DNA from: Pseudoalteromonas sp. Z1A8
Lineage (GTDB): Bacteria > Pseudomonadota > Gammaproteobacteria > Enterobacterales > Alteromonadaceae
DNA length: 64,000 bases
Direction: 5' to 3'
Assembly: GCF_011378855.1 (NCBI RefSeq)
Contig: NZ_WTLB01000013.1
Span: 28,671 to 92,670, forward strand
This document shows, piece by piece, positions 1 to 10,900 of the stretch; position 1 is the first letter of the stretch; the number at the start of each line of letters is the position of its first letter. The position numbers were made by a program, and so were the translations under genes. The notes under the pieces are model-generated. The model saw only the letters and a list, made by a program, of their open reading frames with translations. It was not told where the DNA came from and ran no database searches.

Positions 1-1
1 A

Positions 2-826
2 TCGGCCTATTACGATTTAAAAGTACTTACTACTTCACAAGACGTAAACGGTATTGAGCTTGCTAAACAAGCGATTACGCAAAAACCAGACATGATAATA
101 GCGTGTGGGGGAGACGGTACCGTGGCCGAAGTTGCAAGCGTACTTGTAAATACACAATGTAAGCTAGGTATTATACCAATGGGGACTGCAAACGCACTTG
201 CGCATGTATTGATGGGGATTAGCTCTAAATTTATTCCTGTTGAACAAGCTTGTGACTTAATTATAGATGGTCAAACAAGCACAATAGATACAGCTTACTG
301 TAATAACGAATTAGTACTACTACTCGCGGGTATTGGTTTTGAGCAATCAATGATTGAAAAAGCAGATAGAGAGTCTAAAAATAAATCGGGGCAGCTTGCC
401 TATTTAAACGGTTTTTTTGAAGCCTTTGGCGAGCAAAAATCACAGCTACTTAGTGTAAAACTCGATGATAATGAACCGAAAGAAATATGTACAAATAGCT
501 TTATTGTGGCAAATGCCGCGCCTTTTACAACGCTATTGGCTCAAGGTGGTGGGCAGCCAGATCATAGTGACGGGCTTCTTGATGTAAATTGGCTAACACC
601 AAACAGTGAAAATTCTACGACAATATTGAGTATCGCGGAGCTGATGTTTAGTAGCTTAACGCAAACACATTTAGCTATAAATTCGCATCATACAAATGCT
701 AAAAGAGTTGAGGTTACAGGTGAAGGAGAGCTTAAGTACGTACTTGACGGGGAAGTTAAAACAGCTCACAAACTCGTTATTACTATTGAGCCGGCCTCAT
801 TACATGTGATTTGCAAAGAGCAATAA
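2..826 (+). CDS. Diacylglycerol kinase-family lipid kinase (5' end cut by window)
   Basis: The frame is open from the first bases, so the gene is truncated by the window edge; about 274 residues are visible and the first internal ATG (92) is not the true start. The DAGK catalytic signature GGDGT is followed by the nucleotide-binding motif PMGTANALA, and further on SDGLLDV, as in YegS/BmrU/DgkB lipid kinases. Such enzymes phosphorylate diacylglycerol or related lipids with ATP at the inner membrane. No membrane segments are visible. A hairpin terminator follows the stop. The family is clear; the exact lipid substrate cannot be told from sequence. Confidence 0.85.
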   Translation, partial: SAYYDLKVLTTSQDVNGIELAKQAITQKPDMIIACGGDGTVAEVASVLVNTQCKLGIIPMGTANALAHVLMGISSKFIPVEQACDLIIDGQTSTIDTAYCNNELVLLLAGIGFEQSMIEKADRESKNKSGQLAYLNGFFEAFGEQKSQLLSVKLDDNEPKEICTNSFIVANAAPFTTLLAQGGGQPDHSDGLLDVNWLTPNSENSTTILSIAELMFSSLTQTHLAINSHHTNAKRVEVTGEGELKYVLDGEVKTAHKLVITIEPASLHVICKEQ

Positions 827-845
827 CATCGCACTTGTTACAATT

Positions 846-872
846 AAAAAGGAGCTGAAATAGCTCCTTTTT
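846..872. terminator. Bidirectional intrinsic terminator
   Basis: An 11-bp stem (AAAAAGGAGCT / AGCTCCTTTTT) with a 5-nt loop has A and T runs on both sides. It lies between the convergent lipid kinase and the VF530-family gene, so it can serve both strands. Confidence 0.8.
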
Positions 873-877
873 TCACA

Positions 878-1192
878 TCATTTTTTAATTGATGGCCAAA
901 CAAACCCTGTTGTATCCGGCGCTTGAGAAGATGTTTCTCTCGGCGCACTTTTTGGTCTACGAATAGGTTTGTTATTTATAGTGTGAATGTAAAGTGCTTC
1001 CACTTTATCGCGAGCCCAAGGCGTTTTACGCAAAAACTTTAAACTCGATTTAATGCTCGGTTGATCAGTAAAACATTTAATTTTTACTTGCTCGCCAAGT
1101 GTTCTCCAGCCAAGTCGCTGTTCTAACTCAACAAGTATTTGTTCTAACGTTACCCCATGTAAAGGGTTTTTAGGTTGATTATCCATAGCCAT
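878..1192 (-). CDS. VF530/DUF2132 family DNA-binding protein
   Basis: The 104-residue protein has the family core: [12 protein letters not shown], then [14 protein letters not shown], then [17 protein letters not shown]. This matches the small VF530 (DUF2132) family, a compact helical fold reported to bind DNA. The basic, proline-rich C-terminal tail (about residues 75-104) is less conserved. The start is the ATG giving MAMDNQ; the second Met two codons later is also possible. Physiological role is unknown; it is a stand-alone gene on the minus strand. Confidence 0.8.
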   Translation of the reverse strand: MAMDNQPKNPLHGVTLEQILVELEQRLGWRTLGEQVKIKCFTDQPSIKSSLKFLRKTPWARDKVEALYIHTINNKPIRRPKSAPRETSSQAPDTTGFVWPSIKK

Positions 1193-1240
1193 ACTACTTA
1201 TTTAAACTGCGTGCATTGTAGCTCAAATCAGCTTTTAGCG

Positions 1241-1543
1241 CTAATTCACAGTGATTGTTTTAGGAGCTGTTGGGTAAATAGCATTACCTTGTTTATCTAT
1301 TTTAAGCCAAATGAGTTGGCTGTTACTGTGCTGGGGTGTTTTAGCACCGCATAAAAGTGTAAAAGAGTGAATTTGTATTAATGCGCCTTCGCTATAGCGT
1401 TTGTTGTCGTACCAGCAACTAGACCCTTCGTTTACAAACTGGTTTGCATCAATAATTGAATGGGTTTTAAGCGTTGCTGCTTCACTAAGTACTGAATACG
1501 ATAAGCTGCTAAAACAAAAGCATAGAATTAAAAAGTTACGCAT
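1241..1543 (-). CDS. DUF1496-like secreted protein
   Basis: The 100-residue protein has an N-terminal signal peptide (about residues 1-22, hydrophobic core LILCFCFSSLSYSVL, likely cleavage near SEA-A). The mature part contains CWYDNKRYSEGALIQI and a second Cys in FTLLCG, the two-cysteine pattern I associate with DUF1496 periplasmic proteins. The cysteines could form a disulfide. No function is known for the family. The assignment is by motif recall and therefore moderate. Confidence 0.6.
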   Translation of the reverse strand: MRNFLILCFCFSSLSYSVLSEAATLKTHSIIDANQFVNEGSSCWYDNKRYSEGALIQIHSFTLLCGAKTPQHSNSQLIWLKIDKQGNAIYPTAPKTITVN

Positions 1544-1681
1544 TAGAGGCCTTTAAATAGGGAGGGTTAAAAATAATACATTAAGCTAAAAAACGTGCTA
1601 GTGTAAAGTACACAAAGTGATTTTAATTATAAACTTAGTTACTCACAGAACAACTTAGATTCAAATAAAAAGGTGCACACA

Positions 1682-1915
1682 ATGCAATTTAATCAAACAA
1701 TGATCGAAGAATTCACACTATTAGCAAAGTTTCCTCGCGACAGCAAAATGCAGGGTATTAAATTACACTCAGACGCAGAGCCAAGCTTACTTAGTGCAGC
1801 GCAACGTTTATTTGAAAAAGGGATTATAGATAGCCCAGATGGCGGGTATTTAACTGATCTGGGCTTAGATTTAATTGAGCACGTTACGGTTATTCATAGC
1901 GCGCTACAAAGTTAA
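1682..1915 (+). CDS. TIGR02647 family conserved small protein
   Basis: The 77-residue protein has the TIGR02647 pattern: a short helical start (MIEEFTLLAKF), GIKLHSDAEPSLLSAAQRLFEKGII, then DGGYLTDLGLDLIEHV. An in-frame GTG lies at 1673, but AAAAAGG at about 1667-1673 sits at the right distance from the ATG at 1682, so I choose that start; it also gives the family's usual length. The shape resembles a small winged helix. Role unknown, conserved in gammaproteobacteria. Confidence 0.75.
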   Translation: MQFNQTMIEEFTLLAKFPRDSKMQGIKLHSDAEPSLLSAAQRLFEKGIIDSPDGGYLTDLGLDLIEHVTVIHSALQS

Positions 1916-1926
1916 TCTAAATTAGC

Positions 1927-2556
1927 TTAATTTGCATCGGGTTGATTTTGCGGTGCAGCATCATTAAATGCAGCTAATTTATTACAATGCTCGTAAATAG
2001 CTGCAATTTTTGGGTAAGCGCTCATATCTACGTTAAAACGAATTGCATTAAATACTTGCGGCACTAAACAAATGTCAGCAAGTGTTGGTTGGTTACCAAA
2101 ACAGTAGTCGTCATTTTCGTTTAGCATCAGTTCTATTTTTTCAAAACTCACTTCTATCCAATGTCGATACCATTTATTTTTAGCCTCGTCATCAATACCT
2201 AATTCGTTCGATAAATACTTCAGCACACGTAAATTATTAACAGGGTGAATATCGCAGGCAATGGCAAAGCTTAAGTTTCTTATTTGTGCTTTTTGCCACG
2301 CAGTTCCTGTAATTAATGGTGATTGCGGATAAGTTTCATCAAGCCATTCCAGTATTGCAAGCGATTGTGCTAATACACCATCATCGGTTTCAAGTGCAGG
2401 TAGTAAGCCTTGCGGATTAGTAGCTAAGTATTCCTCCCCAAGCTGCTCCGATTTTAAAAGGTTAACAATAGCAAGTTCATGATCGATTGCTTTTAAGTTA
2501 AGCGCTATACGCACTCTATAAGCCGCTGATGAGCGAAAGTAGCTGTATAATTTCAT
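1927..2556 (-). CDS. maiA: Maleylacetoacetate isomerase (zeta-class GST)
   Basis: The 209-residue protein begins MKLYSYFRSSAAYRVRIAL, the thioredoxin-fold start and SSAAYRVR glutathione site of zeta-class GSTs. NPQGLLPALE and the helical GST C-terminal domain (TLADICLVPQ) follow. It isomerises maleylacetoacetate to fumarylacetoacetate using glutathione, one step below homogentisate dioxygenase. It starts 2 bp after hmgA ends, on the same strand, so the two are very likely co-transcribed. The usual third partner, fumarylacetoacetase, is not adjacent. Confidence 0.92.
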   Translation of the reverse strand: MKLYSYFRSSAAYRVRIALNLKAIDHELAIVNLLKSEQLGEEYLATNPQGLLPALETDDGVLAQSLAILEWLDETYPQSPLITGTAWQKAQIRNLSFAIACDIHPVNNLRVLKYLSNELGIDDEAKNKWYRHWIEVSFEKIELMLNENDDYCFGNQPTLADICLVPQVFNAIRFNVDMSAYPKIAAIYEHCNKLAAFNDAAPQNQPDAN

Positions 2557-2558
2557 AA

Positions 2559-3860
2559 TTAATCCTGTGAACCTGTAAATTGTTTTTTAATAGTACGCCA
2601 GCAATCGGTATAGTTTGGTTGGCGCTCTTTACCTTCTAATGCATATTTTGTCGGTGAAATTATATAGCGCGACTCAAACATAAAGGCCAAAGTGTTTTCG
2701 TATTTTTGTGGTGTAAGCTCTGCGTTTGAGGCTTTTTCAAATACGTCGGCTTCAGGTCCATGTGGCGACATACAATTGTGTAAACTTGCGCCACCAGGTA
2801 CAAAGCCGTGCTCTTTTGCATCATACACACCTTCAATCAAGCCCATAAATTCACTCATAATATTGCGGTGATAATAAGGCGGACGGAATGTATTTTCGGC
2901 TACCATCCAACGCGGTGGAAATATCACAAAATCGACATTAGCCATACCCTCAGTAGCAGAAGGGGAGGTTAGCACAGTGAATATAGACGGGTCGGGGTGA
3001 TCAAAACTCACTGTATTCATTACATTAAAACGCGATAAGTCGTATTTATAGGGCGCACTATTACCTGTCCATGCAACTACATCAAAAGGAGAGTGCTTAA
3101 TTTCACAGCTAAATAAATTACCGTTGAATTTAGAGACAAGCTCAAAGTCACCCTCTTTATCTTCAAAGGCAGCTACAGGGTATTGAAAGTCTCTGTCGTT
3201 GGCATAACCGTTGGCACCAACAGGACCTCGCTCTGCAAGCTCTAACGCATGGCCATAATTTTCACAAATATAACCACGCGCGGTATCGTCAATTAAATCA
3301 ACAGAGAACTTAATTCCTCTGGGAATTACAGCAATTTCACCTGGTTTAATGCTTAACTTACCGCACTCTGTGTGAATTAATAACTCACCTTGCTGAGGGA
3401 CAAACAACATTTCGCCATCGGCATTGCAAAAGTAACGCCCTTGCATTGACTGATTAGCGACATATACATGAATGCCAATACCCGATTGCCCATTAGCACT
3501 GCCATTAGCTGCCATAGTTACTAACCCGTCAATAAAGTCAGTAGGTTGCGAAGGCATATCAATAGGGTTCCAACGTAGCATTGTTGGTGGTGTTACGGCC
3601 TCAGTAATTGGGGCTGTTCTTATTAAGCCGTTATCAATTGCTTGGTAATCACCTTGCACTACCGAAGGACGAAGGCGGTAAAACCAAGTGCGACGATTTG
3701 AAGCGCGAGGAGCCGTAAATGCAGTCGAACTAAATTGCTCAGTGTATAAATCGTATTTAACCTTTTGTGGGCTAAATTGTCCTATTGGCAATGCACCGGG
3801 TAGCGCTTGTGTTTCAAATTCATTACCAAAACCTGTCATATAACTTAATTGTGTCGTCAT
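2559..3860 (-). CDS. hmgA: Homogentisate 1,2-dioxygenase
   Basis: The 433-residue protein matches the family's usual length and opens with [19 protein letters not shown], a hallmark start. The iron site is visible late in the protein: [13 protein letters not shown] supplies His and Glu, and MSPHGPE supplies the second His. It cleaves the ring of homogentisate to maleylacetoacetate in tyrosine/phenylalanine breakdown. It heads the hmgA-maiA operon and is divergent from a MarR gene that is the obvious candidate regulator. Confidence 0.96.
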   Translation of the reverse strand: MTTQLSYMTGFGNEFETQALPGALPIGQFSPQKVKYDLYTEQFSSTAFTAPRASNRRTWFYRLRPSVVQGDYQAIDNGLIRTAPITEAVTPPTMLRWNPIDMPSQPTDFIDGLVTMAANGSANGQSGIGIHVYVANQSMQGRYFCNADGEMLFVPQQGELLIHTECGKLSIKPGEIAVIPRGIKFSVDLIDDTARGYICENYGHALELAERGPVGANGYANDRDFQYPVAAFEDKEGDFELVSKFNGNLFSCEIKHSPFDVVAWTGNSAPYKYDLSRFNVMNTVSFDHPDPSIFTVLTSPSATEGMANVDFVIFPPRWMVAENTFRPPYYHRNIMSEFMGLIEGVYDAKEHGFVPGGASLHNCMSPHGPEADVFEKASNAELTPQKYENTLAFMFESRYIISPTKYALEGKERQPNYTDCWRTIKKQFTGSQD

Positions 3861-3917
3861 TACTGACTCCTGTGAGAGGGGGTTGGTTTAATATTATTTT
3901 TATTTCAGTTAAGATAC

Positions 3918-3929
3918 TCTCAAGTGAGA
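3918..3929. promoter_or_regulatory. Candidate operator in the hmgA/marR divergent region
   Basis: TCTCAAGTGAGA is an imperfect palindrome (10 of 12 positions symmetric) in the 151-bp region between hmgA and the MarR gene. MarR proteins often bind such short palindromes in divergent promoters. This is inference only; no known consensus is matched. Confidence 0.25.
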
Positions 3930-4011
3930 CTAATATCAAATGTGCAACTACGCACCTGTGTAAATATTAATGAACACCAAAGTAAGCCTTATAAAGCTGG
4001 GATAACCAAAA

Positions 4012-4443
4012 ATGAAAATTGATTTAGCAACGTTCTTACCTTATCAATTAACGAATGTAGCAACACGTGTAAGTAACGACTTTGCCGAGGTTTATCAAAC
4101 TAAATACGGTTTAAATATTCCTCAGTGGCGAATACTTGCTAATTTAGCGCAGTATGGCCAAAGCAACGCAAAGGATTTATGCACGCAAGCAAATATGGAC
4201 AAGTCGACTGTTTCACGCGCGGTAAAAGTTTTAATAGATAAAGCTTTAGTGAGAAGTGAGTTAAATGAGCAAGACAAGCGCGCAGCATTACTTGTACTGA
4301 GCCAAGCAGGGCAAAGCTTATATGAGCAAATAGCACCCGATGCATTGAATTGGGAAAAACAATTACTGAGCACTTTGACTAACGAAGAACACGAAGTGTT
4401 AGTGAGTATTTTTGAAAAGTTAAATAACAAATTAAATGCATAA
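4012..4443 (+). CDS. MarR-family transcriptional regulator (likely of hmgA)
   Basis: The 143-residue protein has the MarR winged-helix: an N-terminal dimerisation helix, a helix-turn-helix around QSNAKDLCTQANMDKSTVSRAVKVL (about residues 46-70), and the wing with DKRAALLVLSQAG. It is transcribed away from hmgA, with a 151-bp shared promoter region, so local control of homogentisate catabolism is the simplest reading. The ligand is not known. A terminator follows the stop codon directly. Confidence 0.85.
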   Translation: MKIDLATFLPYQLTNVATRVSNDFAEVYQTKYGLNIPQWRILANLAQYGQSNAKDLCTQANMDKSTVSRAVKVLIDKALVRSELNEQDKRAALLVLSQAGQSLYEQIAPDALNWEKQLLSTLTNEEHEVLVSIFEKLNNKLNA

Positions 4444-4466
4444 AAAAGCCCACAAAGTGGGCTTTT
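4444..4466. terminator. Bidirectional intrinsic terminator
   Basis: A 10-bp perfect stem (AAAAGCCCAC / GTGGGCTTTT) with a 3-nt loop lies between the convergent MarR gene and a TonB receptor. It can terminate on both strands. Confidence 0.85.
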
Positions 4467-4494
4467 AAAATAATAGCTAATTTAATAAGCTAAA

Positions 4495-7400
4495 TTAGAA
4501 AGTGTAACGAACACCTACACGCATTTCCCATAGAGATGCGTCACGTTGAGTTGTAGTGCTTGCGTTATTTGCGTTAAAGTTTGAATAAACATAACGACCC
4601 TGATCATCAATATCAGTTGAAATCATACGAGCGCCAACGAATGGACCTTTCTTAAGCACACCCCAGTCATCATTTAACATGTTAGTTAAGTTATCGATAA
4701 CAAAGAATGCTTCACCTTTATGGCCATCCATAAAGCCAGGTACTTCTTGAGTTAGTTTAAAGTTAAACTTCACAAACCAATCAGAGTTTTGTGCGTTACG
4801 ACCTGAAATTTCACCACGTTTTAAGCCTTCAGATGCAATGAAGTCATTAAATTCATTGATATCATCAGCACTCATGTCATAAACAACGTTAGGATCGTTT
4901 ACTAACGGTACATAAAGAAGTTGACGAGAACGGTTTGAATTGGCATCACCGAAAGCTTCATCACTGCCGTTAAATGTAAAGCTGTAAGGTAAACCTTTGT
5001 ATGCTTCACCAAATAAATTAAAGCGAGTGTTGTAGCCATCGAAAAACTCATGCGTGTAAGCAAGGTTTAATGTAAAACGATGTGGAATTTCATAATCAGA
5101 TGATGCAATACCCGGATTAAGCGCATTAGACGTTGCTAAGTTACCGTAGTTAGAGCTAGATGTAGAACTAGTCATCGGATTAACATCATCAGCATCTGTA
5201 TAAGCATAAGATAGCTGTACTTTAATACCATTATCAAAAGCTTTGCTTACAGCTGCAGAGATGATTGAAGTATCACCATTGTCGCCATTGACGTTAGTTA
5301 ATAATAAATCACCATCACGACCTTCAATTGATTCTAAAAGAGGACGGCCATCAAATGATGTTTCGTCAGATGATTGCAGAGCAATATCTTTTAGAATTGC
5401 AGCATCACGTTTTTTAGAATAAAGGAAATCTAATGCAATTACATACTCGTCTTCAGTTGTATAAGTTGCACCAACTGAATATTTCCATTCTGATGGAATT
5501 TCAAAATCTGGGTCAACAGCATTTACAGATGAGTCACCAGAACCTGGAGTAACGGCTGCAATCTCATCAAACATAGATTGAGGTACATCAAAACCTGGAC
5601 CACCACCATTTACATTTGGTGTATTGAATAGGTCAACATCACGAATTTGTAAACCTATGTTAGTAATACCATCATTTGAATATGAGTTAGATAACCATAC
5701 ATTTGGATTACCGCCTGAGAATAAGCCTAGACCAGCACGAATTTCAAGTGCATCAGTTGCATACCATTCAAAACCGATACGTGGTTGAAATAAATCAATA
5801 CCGTCAAATGTACCTTGGTTGCTATAACCATATCTGTCAGTAAAGTTTTGGTTTAATGTTGGTTTGTCATCACTGCTATAGCTGTCATAGCGAAGGCCGA
5901 ACGTTAAAGATGCATCAATGTCTGAGAAGCTATATTCATCTTGTACATAGAAAGTACTTTGTGAGTACGAAAAGCTTGCAGCAGCATCTGCTGGATTGTT
6001 TGTACCAGCTGCATTATTGTAATAAATACGAGCTGCTTGGCCTGATTCGAATTTTTCAATATCATCAAAACGCCATTCACCTTGTGTATGCTGTACGAAT
6101 TGGTTAAATACTTCTAACTCTTCATATTCAAAACCTGCAGTAATTGTGTGTTGATCAAGGTAGTAAGTACCAGCAAGTTTAAAGGTAGTTGTATCGTAAT
6201 CTAAATCGTTTGATTGACGAGAGTCATCTGGACCTAAATATACAGTGCCGCCATCGCTTGTTTCTATTTGGAATTCGCCAAAGCTACTTGCTGCATCTAA
6301 AGACTCAACGCGAGCATCAAGCTCTGATTTTCCTAGACGAATTTCAGTTGAGAAGTCGTCGCTCCAATCTGAATAAACTGAACCGATAATTGAAGTGAAT
6401 TCTGCACCTTGCTCATAAAAATGGCTATCTAATGAAAGGCGAGTTGAACCCGTATCTGATTGAGATAATGTAAAGCCATCATTGTAGTTGTATATTAAAT
6501 TAGCACGGTGAGAGTCGTTGATGTTCCAATCTAATTTAATTAAGATTTTTTCATCATCTACTGGTGAACTTGAAGGTGTAGTACCTGCATTATAGCCATA
6601 CACATCTTGAGAAATCTGTTGGATACGTGCTAAATCACTTGCAGAAACGCTTGAACCTAAAGGGTCATAGTTAAATTGTGCTACGCCTTCTAATTTTTCA
6701 TATGAAGTGTATAAAAATAATGAATCTTTAATTAGCGGAAGACCAACATTAAAACCGTAGCGTTTTTCGCTGTAACTACCGTTATCAACGTCTTCGCCTT
6801 CAATTTTATCACCTTTCATTGAATCATTAGTGTAATCGAAGAACACACCGCCATGTAATTCATTACCGCCAGATTTAGTTACTGCATTGATATTACACGA
6901 TGTAAAACCACCGTATTGAACATCAAACGGTGCAAGCTCTACTGCTACTTGTTCAATTGAATCGAAAGAGAAAGGGGCACGAATAGTTGGGTAACCATTT
7001 GAGCTTAAACCGAAGTTATCGTTCATACGAACGCCATCTAGCGTTAAGCTATTAAAACGTGGATTACCACCACCACAGTTAATAGTGCCACGACTATCAT
7101 CAATTGCTACACGCGGGTCAACACGAATGATATCTTTCAAATCACGGTTAATAGCAGGCTGGTTCTCTAGATCTGTAAGTGTGAAAGTAGAAGCTGGACC
7201 AGTACCGCCAGACATAGAGCTAATCGGCGCGCCAGTAACTACAATTTGTTCCATGCTTGATTGTGACTCAAGAGAAACGTTTACTGGGTAGTCGTTACCA
7301 ATATTAAGAATAATGTTATTAAATTCTTGGTCTGCATATACATCTGAATCAACAACTACTTTATAAGGGCCGCCAACACGCAGGCCTTTAGCTGTAAAGT

Positions 7401-7608
7401 AACCAGCGTCATTTACTTCAGTTGTTTTTACTGAACCAGAAGGCACGTGTAAAATTGTTACTTTAGTGCCGGCTGCTGGGTTGCCATTAGGGCCCGTTAT
7501 ATGACCTTTAATTGCAGAGGTCGTTTCGTTAGCCATTGCAGCGCCACTTACACCAACACATGCTGCAATAGCAAGTGAAAGAGCTGTTTTGCGAAGTTGA
7601 GTTTTCAT
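4495..7608 (-). CDS. Oar-type TonB-dependent receptor
   Basis: The 1037-residue protein has a signal peptide cleaved after AMA (about 26), then a carboxypeptidase-regulatory-like beta domain (about 32-115, GHITGPNGNPAAGTKV), a plug (about 125-245) and a long outer-membrane barrel ending in YTF, the usual C-terminal aromatic. It imports a large substrate across the outer membrane using TonB energy. The plug carries two cysteines (178 and 238) that the neighbouring paralogue lacks and that could be disulfide-bonded. It is separated from that paralogue by 343 bp containing a terminator, so it likely has its own promoter. The substrate is unknown; peptides or nucleic acid fragments are possible. 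Confidence 0.88.
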   Translation of the reverse strand: MKTQLRKTALSLAIAACVGVSGAAMANETTSAIKGHITGPNGNPAAGTKVTILHVPSGSVKTTEVNDAGYFTAKGLRVGGPYKVVVDSDVYADQEFNNIILNIGNDYPVNVSLESQSSMEQIVVTGAPISSMSGGTGPASTFTLTDLENQPAINRDLKDIIRVDPRVAIDDSRGTINCGGGNPRFNSLTLDGVRMNDNFGLSSNGYPTIRAPFSFDSIEQVAVELAPFDVQYGGFTSCNINAVTKSGGNELHGGVFFDYTNDSMKGDKIEGEDVDNGSYSEKRYGFNVGLPLIKDSLFLYTSYEKLEGVAQFNYDPLGSSVSASDLARIQQISQDVYGYNAGTTPSSSPVDDEKILIKLDWNINDSHRANLIYNYNDGFTLSQSDTGSTRLSLDSHFYEQGAEFTSIIGSVYSDWSDDFSTEIRLGKSELDARVESLDAASSFGEFQIETSDGGTVYLGPDDSRQSNDLDYDTTTFKLAGTYYLDQHTITAGFEYEELEVFNQFVQHTQGEWRFDDIEKFESGQAARIYYNNAAGTNNPADAAASFSYSQSTFYVQDEYSFSDIDASLTFGLRYDSYSSDDKPTLNQNFTDRYGYSNQGTFDGIDLFQPRIGFEWYATDALEIRAGLGLFSGGNPNVWLSNSYSNDGITNIGLQIRDVDLFNTPNVNGGGPGFDVPQSMFDEIAAVTPGSGDSSVNAVDPDFEIPSEWKYSVGATYTTEDEYVIALDFLYSKKRDAAILKDIALQSSDETSFDGRPLLESIEGRDGDLLLTNVNGDNGDTSIISAAVSKAFDNGIKVQLSYAYTDADDVNPMTSSTSSSNYGNLATSNALNPGIASSDYEIPHRFTLNLAYTHEFFDGYNTRFNLFGEAYKGLPYSFTFNGSDEAFGDANSNRSRQLLYVPLVNDPNVVYDMSADDINEFNDFIASEGLKRGEISGRNAQNSDWFVKFNFKLTQEVPGFMDGHKGEAFFVIDNLTNMLNDDWGVLKKGPFVGARMISTDIDDQGRYVYSNFNANNASTTTQRDASLWEMRVGVRYTF

Positions 7609-7951
7609 TTAATTTTCCCGTGTAGTTAGTAATTAAATTTTTATATTTTTATTTTAAAATTTTGTAAAATAAACAGTTGAAGTTCATTTATTCAAAATCC
7701 GTTACTAGTGTACCTTATTTATTCGTTACAAATAAAATACAACTGCAATATATTTTTAATAAATAGTACTATTTTTGTCTATTTTAATGTTTTTTTGAGC
7801 AATAACTCTATATCGGGGTATATATTACGTGGGGTTTATGACAAACATGTGAAATTGTAGGGGTGAAATAAAAAACCCATTACAAATTTGTAATGGGTTT
7901 ATTGTAACTTACAAATAACTTAACAAGTTATTGATGTAGAGTTTTTAAGAC
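7609..7951. other. 343-bp intergenic region between two TonB receptors
   Basis: It holds no gene. On its right side lies a perfect palindromic terminator for the upstream receptor (7873-7900). On the minus strand, positions 7855-7838 read ATTTCAC-ATGT-TTGTCAT, loosely like the two 7-mers with 4-nt spacer of a PhoB box, about 230 bp before the downstream receptor; the first half matches poorly. The rest is very AT-rich, consistent with a promoter. Confidence 0.4.
7873..7900 (-). terminator. Terminator after the second TonB receptor
   Basis: AAACCCATTACAAA and TTTGTAATGGGTTT form a perfect 28-nt palindrome (stem with an inner AAATTT loop) followed by T-rich sequence on the minus strand. It lies 52 bp past the stop of the receptor at 7952-11125. 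Confidence 0.8.
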
Positions 7952-10900
7952 TTAAAACTTGTAGCTTATACCAACTTTAGCCTGCCAAGCTGATGACGAT
8001 GAACTGATTTGCGAGTAATTACGCACATCTGCACCGCCAAAACTGTTGTCTATTTTATATCTGCCTTGATCATCAAGACCACCAAAGTCATAAATCGTTT
8101 GGTTAGAGTAACCTAAGCGTTTTTCTACACCCCAATCGCTGTTTAGAAGGTTTGCGAAATTATCAATCATTAGATAAACCTCACCAGTGTGACCTTCAGC
8201 AAAGCCAGGTATTTCTTGTTTGATACTTACATCCATTGTAGTAACCCAAGGTTGCGTTGCTGTATTTTTACCTAAGATCCCACCACGTTGAGATATACCA
8301 GCACGCTCTAATAACGGTTCTAACTCAGCCCAAGTCATTTTAGAATCAGCCCAATTTACATTCGGATCATCAGCACCTGTTGGAATATAAGGTAAGTAAG
8401 CACCATTAGTGAATAAAGAGCTAGTATCACCTAAGTCTTCATCTTTATACATATTCATTGTGTAACTAAATGGGCGACCTGAACGACGTTCAAAATAAAC
8501 ATTGAACTTGGTTGCATATCCTTCAAAAAATTCAGTGTTATACGCTAAGTTAATTTTAAAGCTGTGCTCAACTTCGTAAAAGCCACGTGCTGCAATATCT
8601 TCATTACGATTTACAGTAATATTGTGCTTATAGTTACCTTCTGCCTGAGAAGCTGAACCTGCTGATGATTCTGTAACATCTTGGTGAGCATAGCTTGCCG
8701 ATACAAACAGACCATTATCCCATTGTTTAGCAATACCCGTTGAAATAATAATTGAACGACCATCATCCGATGAATTCGTCATTTCTATATCAACATTATC
8801 GCCACTGTAAATACTTTGATTGATAACACGTTCGCCGTCAGCTGCTAAGCCCACTGGGTTAATAGACGAATTATGCCATACTGCTTCATTCTCTTTTTTA
8901 TGATAAGCAATTTCTGCTTGCCATTTAAAGCCATCGCCTAATAATTCAGAGTCAAACTCATATTCAAAACCAATTTGAGTACGAATACTTGAAGGCAATT
9001 TAAAATCAGGGTCGATATACGCAACACTACCTGCGCCTTGCTCTAATGTATTTTTTATTTCATCAGGTACCTGAGTAATATCAGCTGTGTTATTTGCATA
9101 GTAATCATTAATTACATCGTTTTGTGCTGATACTAAGGTAATACCGTCACTTTGGAATGAGTTGTTATACCAAACGTTTGGTATACCACCTTGGAAACGA
9201 CCAATCCCACCATTAATAGTAAGCGATTCCGTTGCGTAGTATTTAAAACCTACACGAGGAAGTATAATATCTAGACCATCAAGGTTTTCTTGGTTGGTAA
9301 AGCCATACGTATTAGCAAAATTCTCGTTTAAAGTTGGCTTATCATCTGATGATAAACGCTCGTAACGAAGACCGGCTGTGACTTCTAAATCATCACCTAC
9401 ATAAAAAGTATCTTCTATATAAAGTGCTAGCTGGTTACGTCTTACGTCGTAAGCTGTGTCAGCCGAATCATTAGTGTAAGCATTTTGATAAGAGAAATCA
9501 TAAGAACCAATCTGACGATTTTCAAAATTTTCTAAGCTATCAAATTTCCATGAACCAAGCGAGTTTTGAGCAAATAGGTTATATAAACGAAGTGACTCGT
9601 ACTGAGCTCCAAAGTTTATTTCATGCTCATCCATTAAATACGTAGCGTCTAATGTAAAAGTTAAATTTTGTGTTTCTGAACGGTTTGCATGGCGGTATTG
9701 ATCGGTACCAAAGCTGTAAGAAGGACCATTTCGACCGTCTTCTTCAACAGTAACACTTCCTAAGTTAGAGCGAGTTGCACTATCAGAGGTAACATCTTTA
9801 TACGACACACCAATTTCTGTTGAAAAGTTTTCAGTCCAATCAGAGTAAAGTTTAGATGAAAAGTTATTAAACTTAGTTACGTATGCATAAGTGCTTGAAA
9901 CTAAGGCTATATTGTCACCGCCTGTACTAGAGTTACGCTCATCTTGGTCGTCTTGCCATTGATAAGTAAAATCTAAACGATGATCGTCGCTTGCGTTCCA
10001 GCTTAATTTAACAAGCAAGTTTTTATTTGTATCTTCAGGAGCACCGGCTAATGAATCGGTCAATCCGTATTCATTATTTAAGATAGAAATGAAACGATTA
10101 TAGTTAGCTTCAGAAGTATTAAATTCATTTGAAGCACCAGAGCCATCAAAGCCATAGTCTAGATCTTGCTCGCTTGACCATTCTGCATAGTTAACAAAAT
10201 AAAACAGTTCATCTTCAATAATCGCTCCGCCGACATTAAAACCAAATCTTTCTTCAGTTTTAATCGGCTCTACTTTATTTGTAGAGTAAGTTTTATGACC
10301 TAACTCATCAAGATCGTCTTCTTGTACAATACTATCAACATCGCCAGCTATCTCAGGGGTAGAGATTTCGTAAAAGCCAGAGAATTTGAACTCATTTGTA
10401 CCAGATTTTGTTACTGCATTAATAGTACCGCCACCAAAGTTACCTTTAGAAGCTGAAAACGGAGATACATCAACAGAAACTTGTTCAATAGCATCAAGTG
10501 CTACAGGAGGCTGAGAAGTAGGGTAGCCACCAAAGTTTAAGCCAAAGTCATCATTTTGACCAATACCGTCAACAGTTAAACCGTTTGTACGAGGGTTACT
10601 ACCTGCAAACGTTAGCTCGCCATTGCCATTAATGCTGGCAAGCGGGTTTAAGCGCGCAATATCTTTAATATCACGGTTAAAACTTGGCATGTTTTCAATT
10701 GTGTCAGAGCCAAATGTGCTGCTAGAACCACCTGATTGTTGAACAATTTTATAACCAGACACTTCAATCTTTTCGATGTTTAGCGGAGCAAGCTGCGAGC
10801 TTAAACGATAAGTTTCACCAAGATTTAAATAGATGTTTTCAACGGTAGTATCGTTAAACGTATCAGAATCGATGATAACCGTGTAAGGGCCACCTACACG

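Noticed and set aside
7838..7855. A PhoB box before the first TonB receptor
   Set aside because: One 7-mer is close to consensus, the other matches only 4 of 7; kept only as a note in the intergenic entry.
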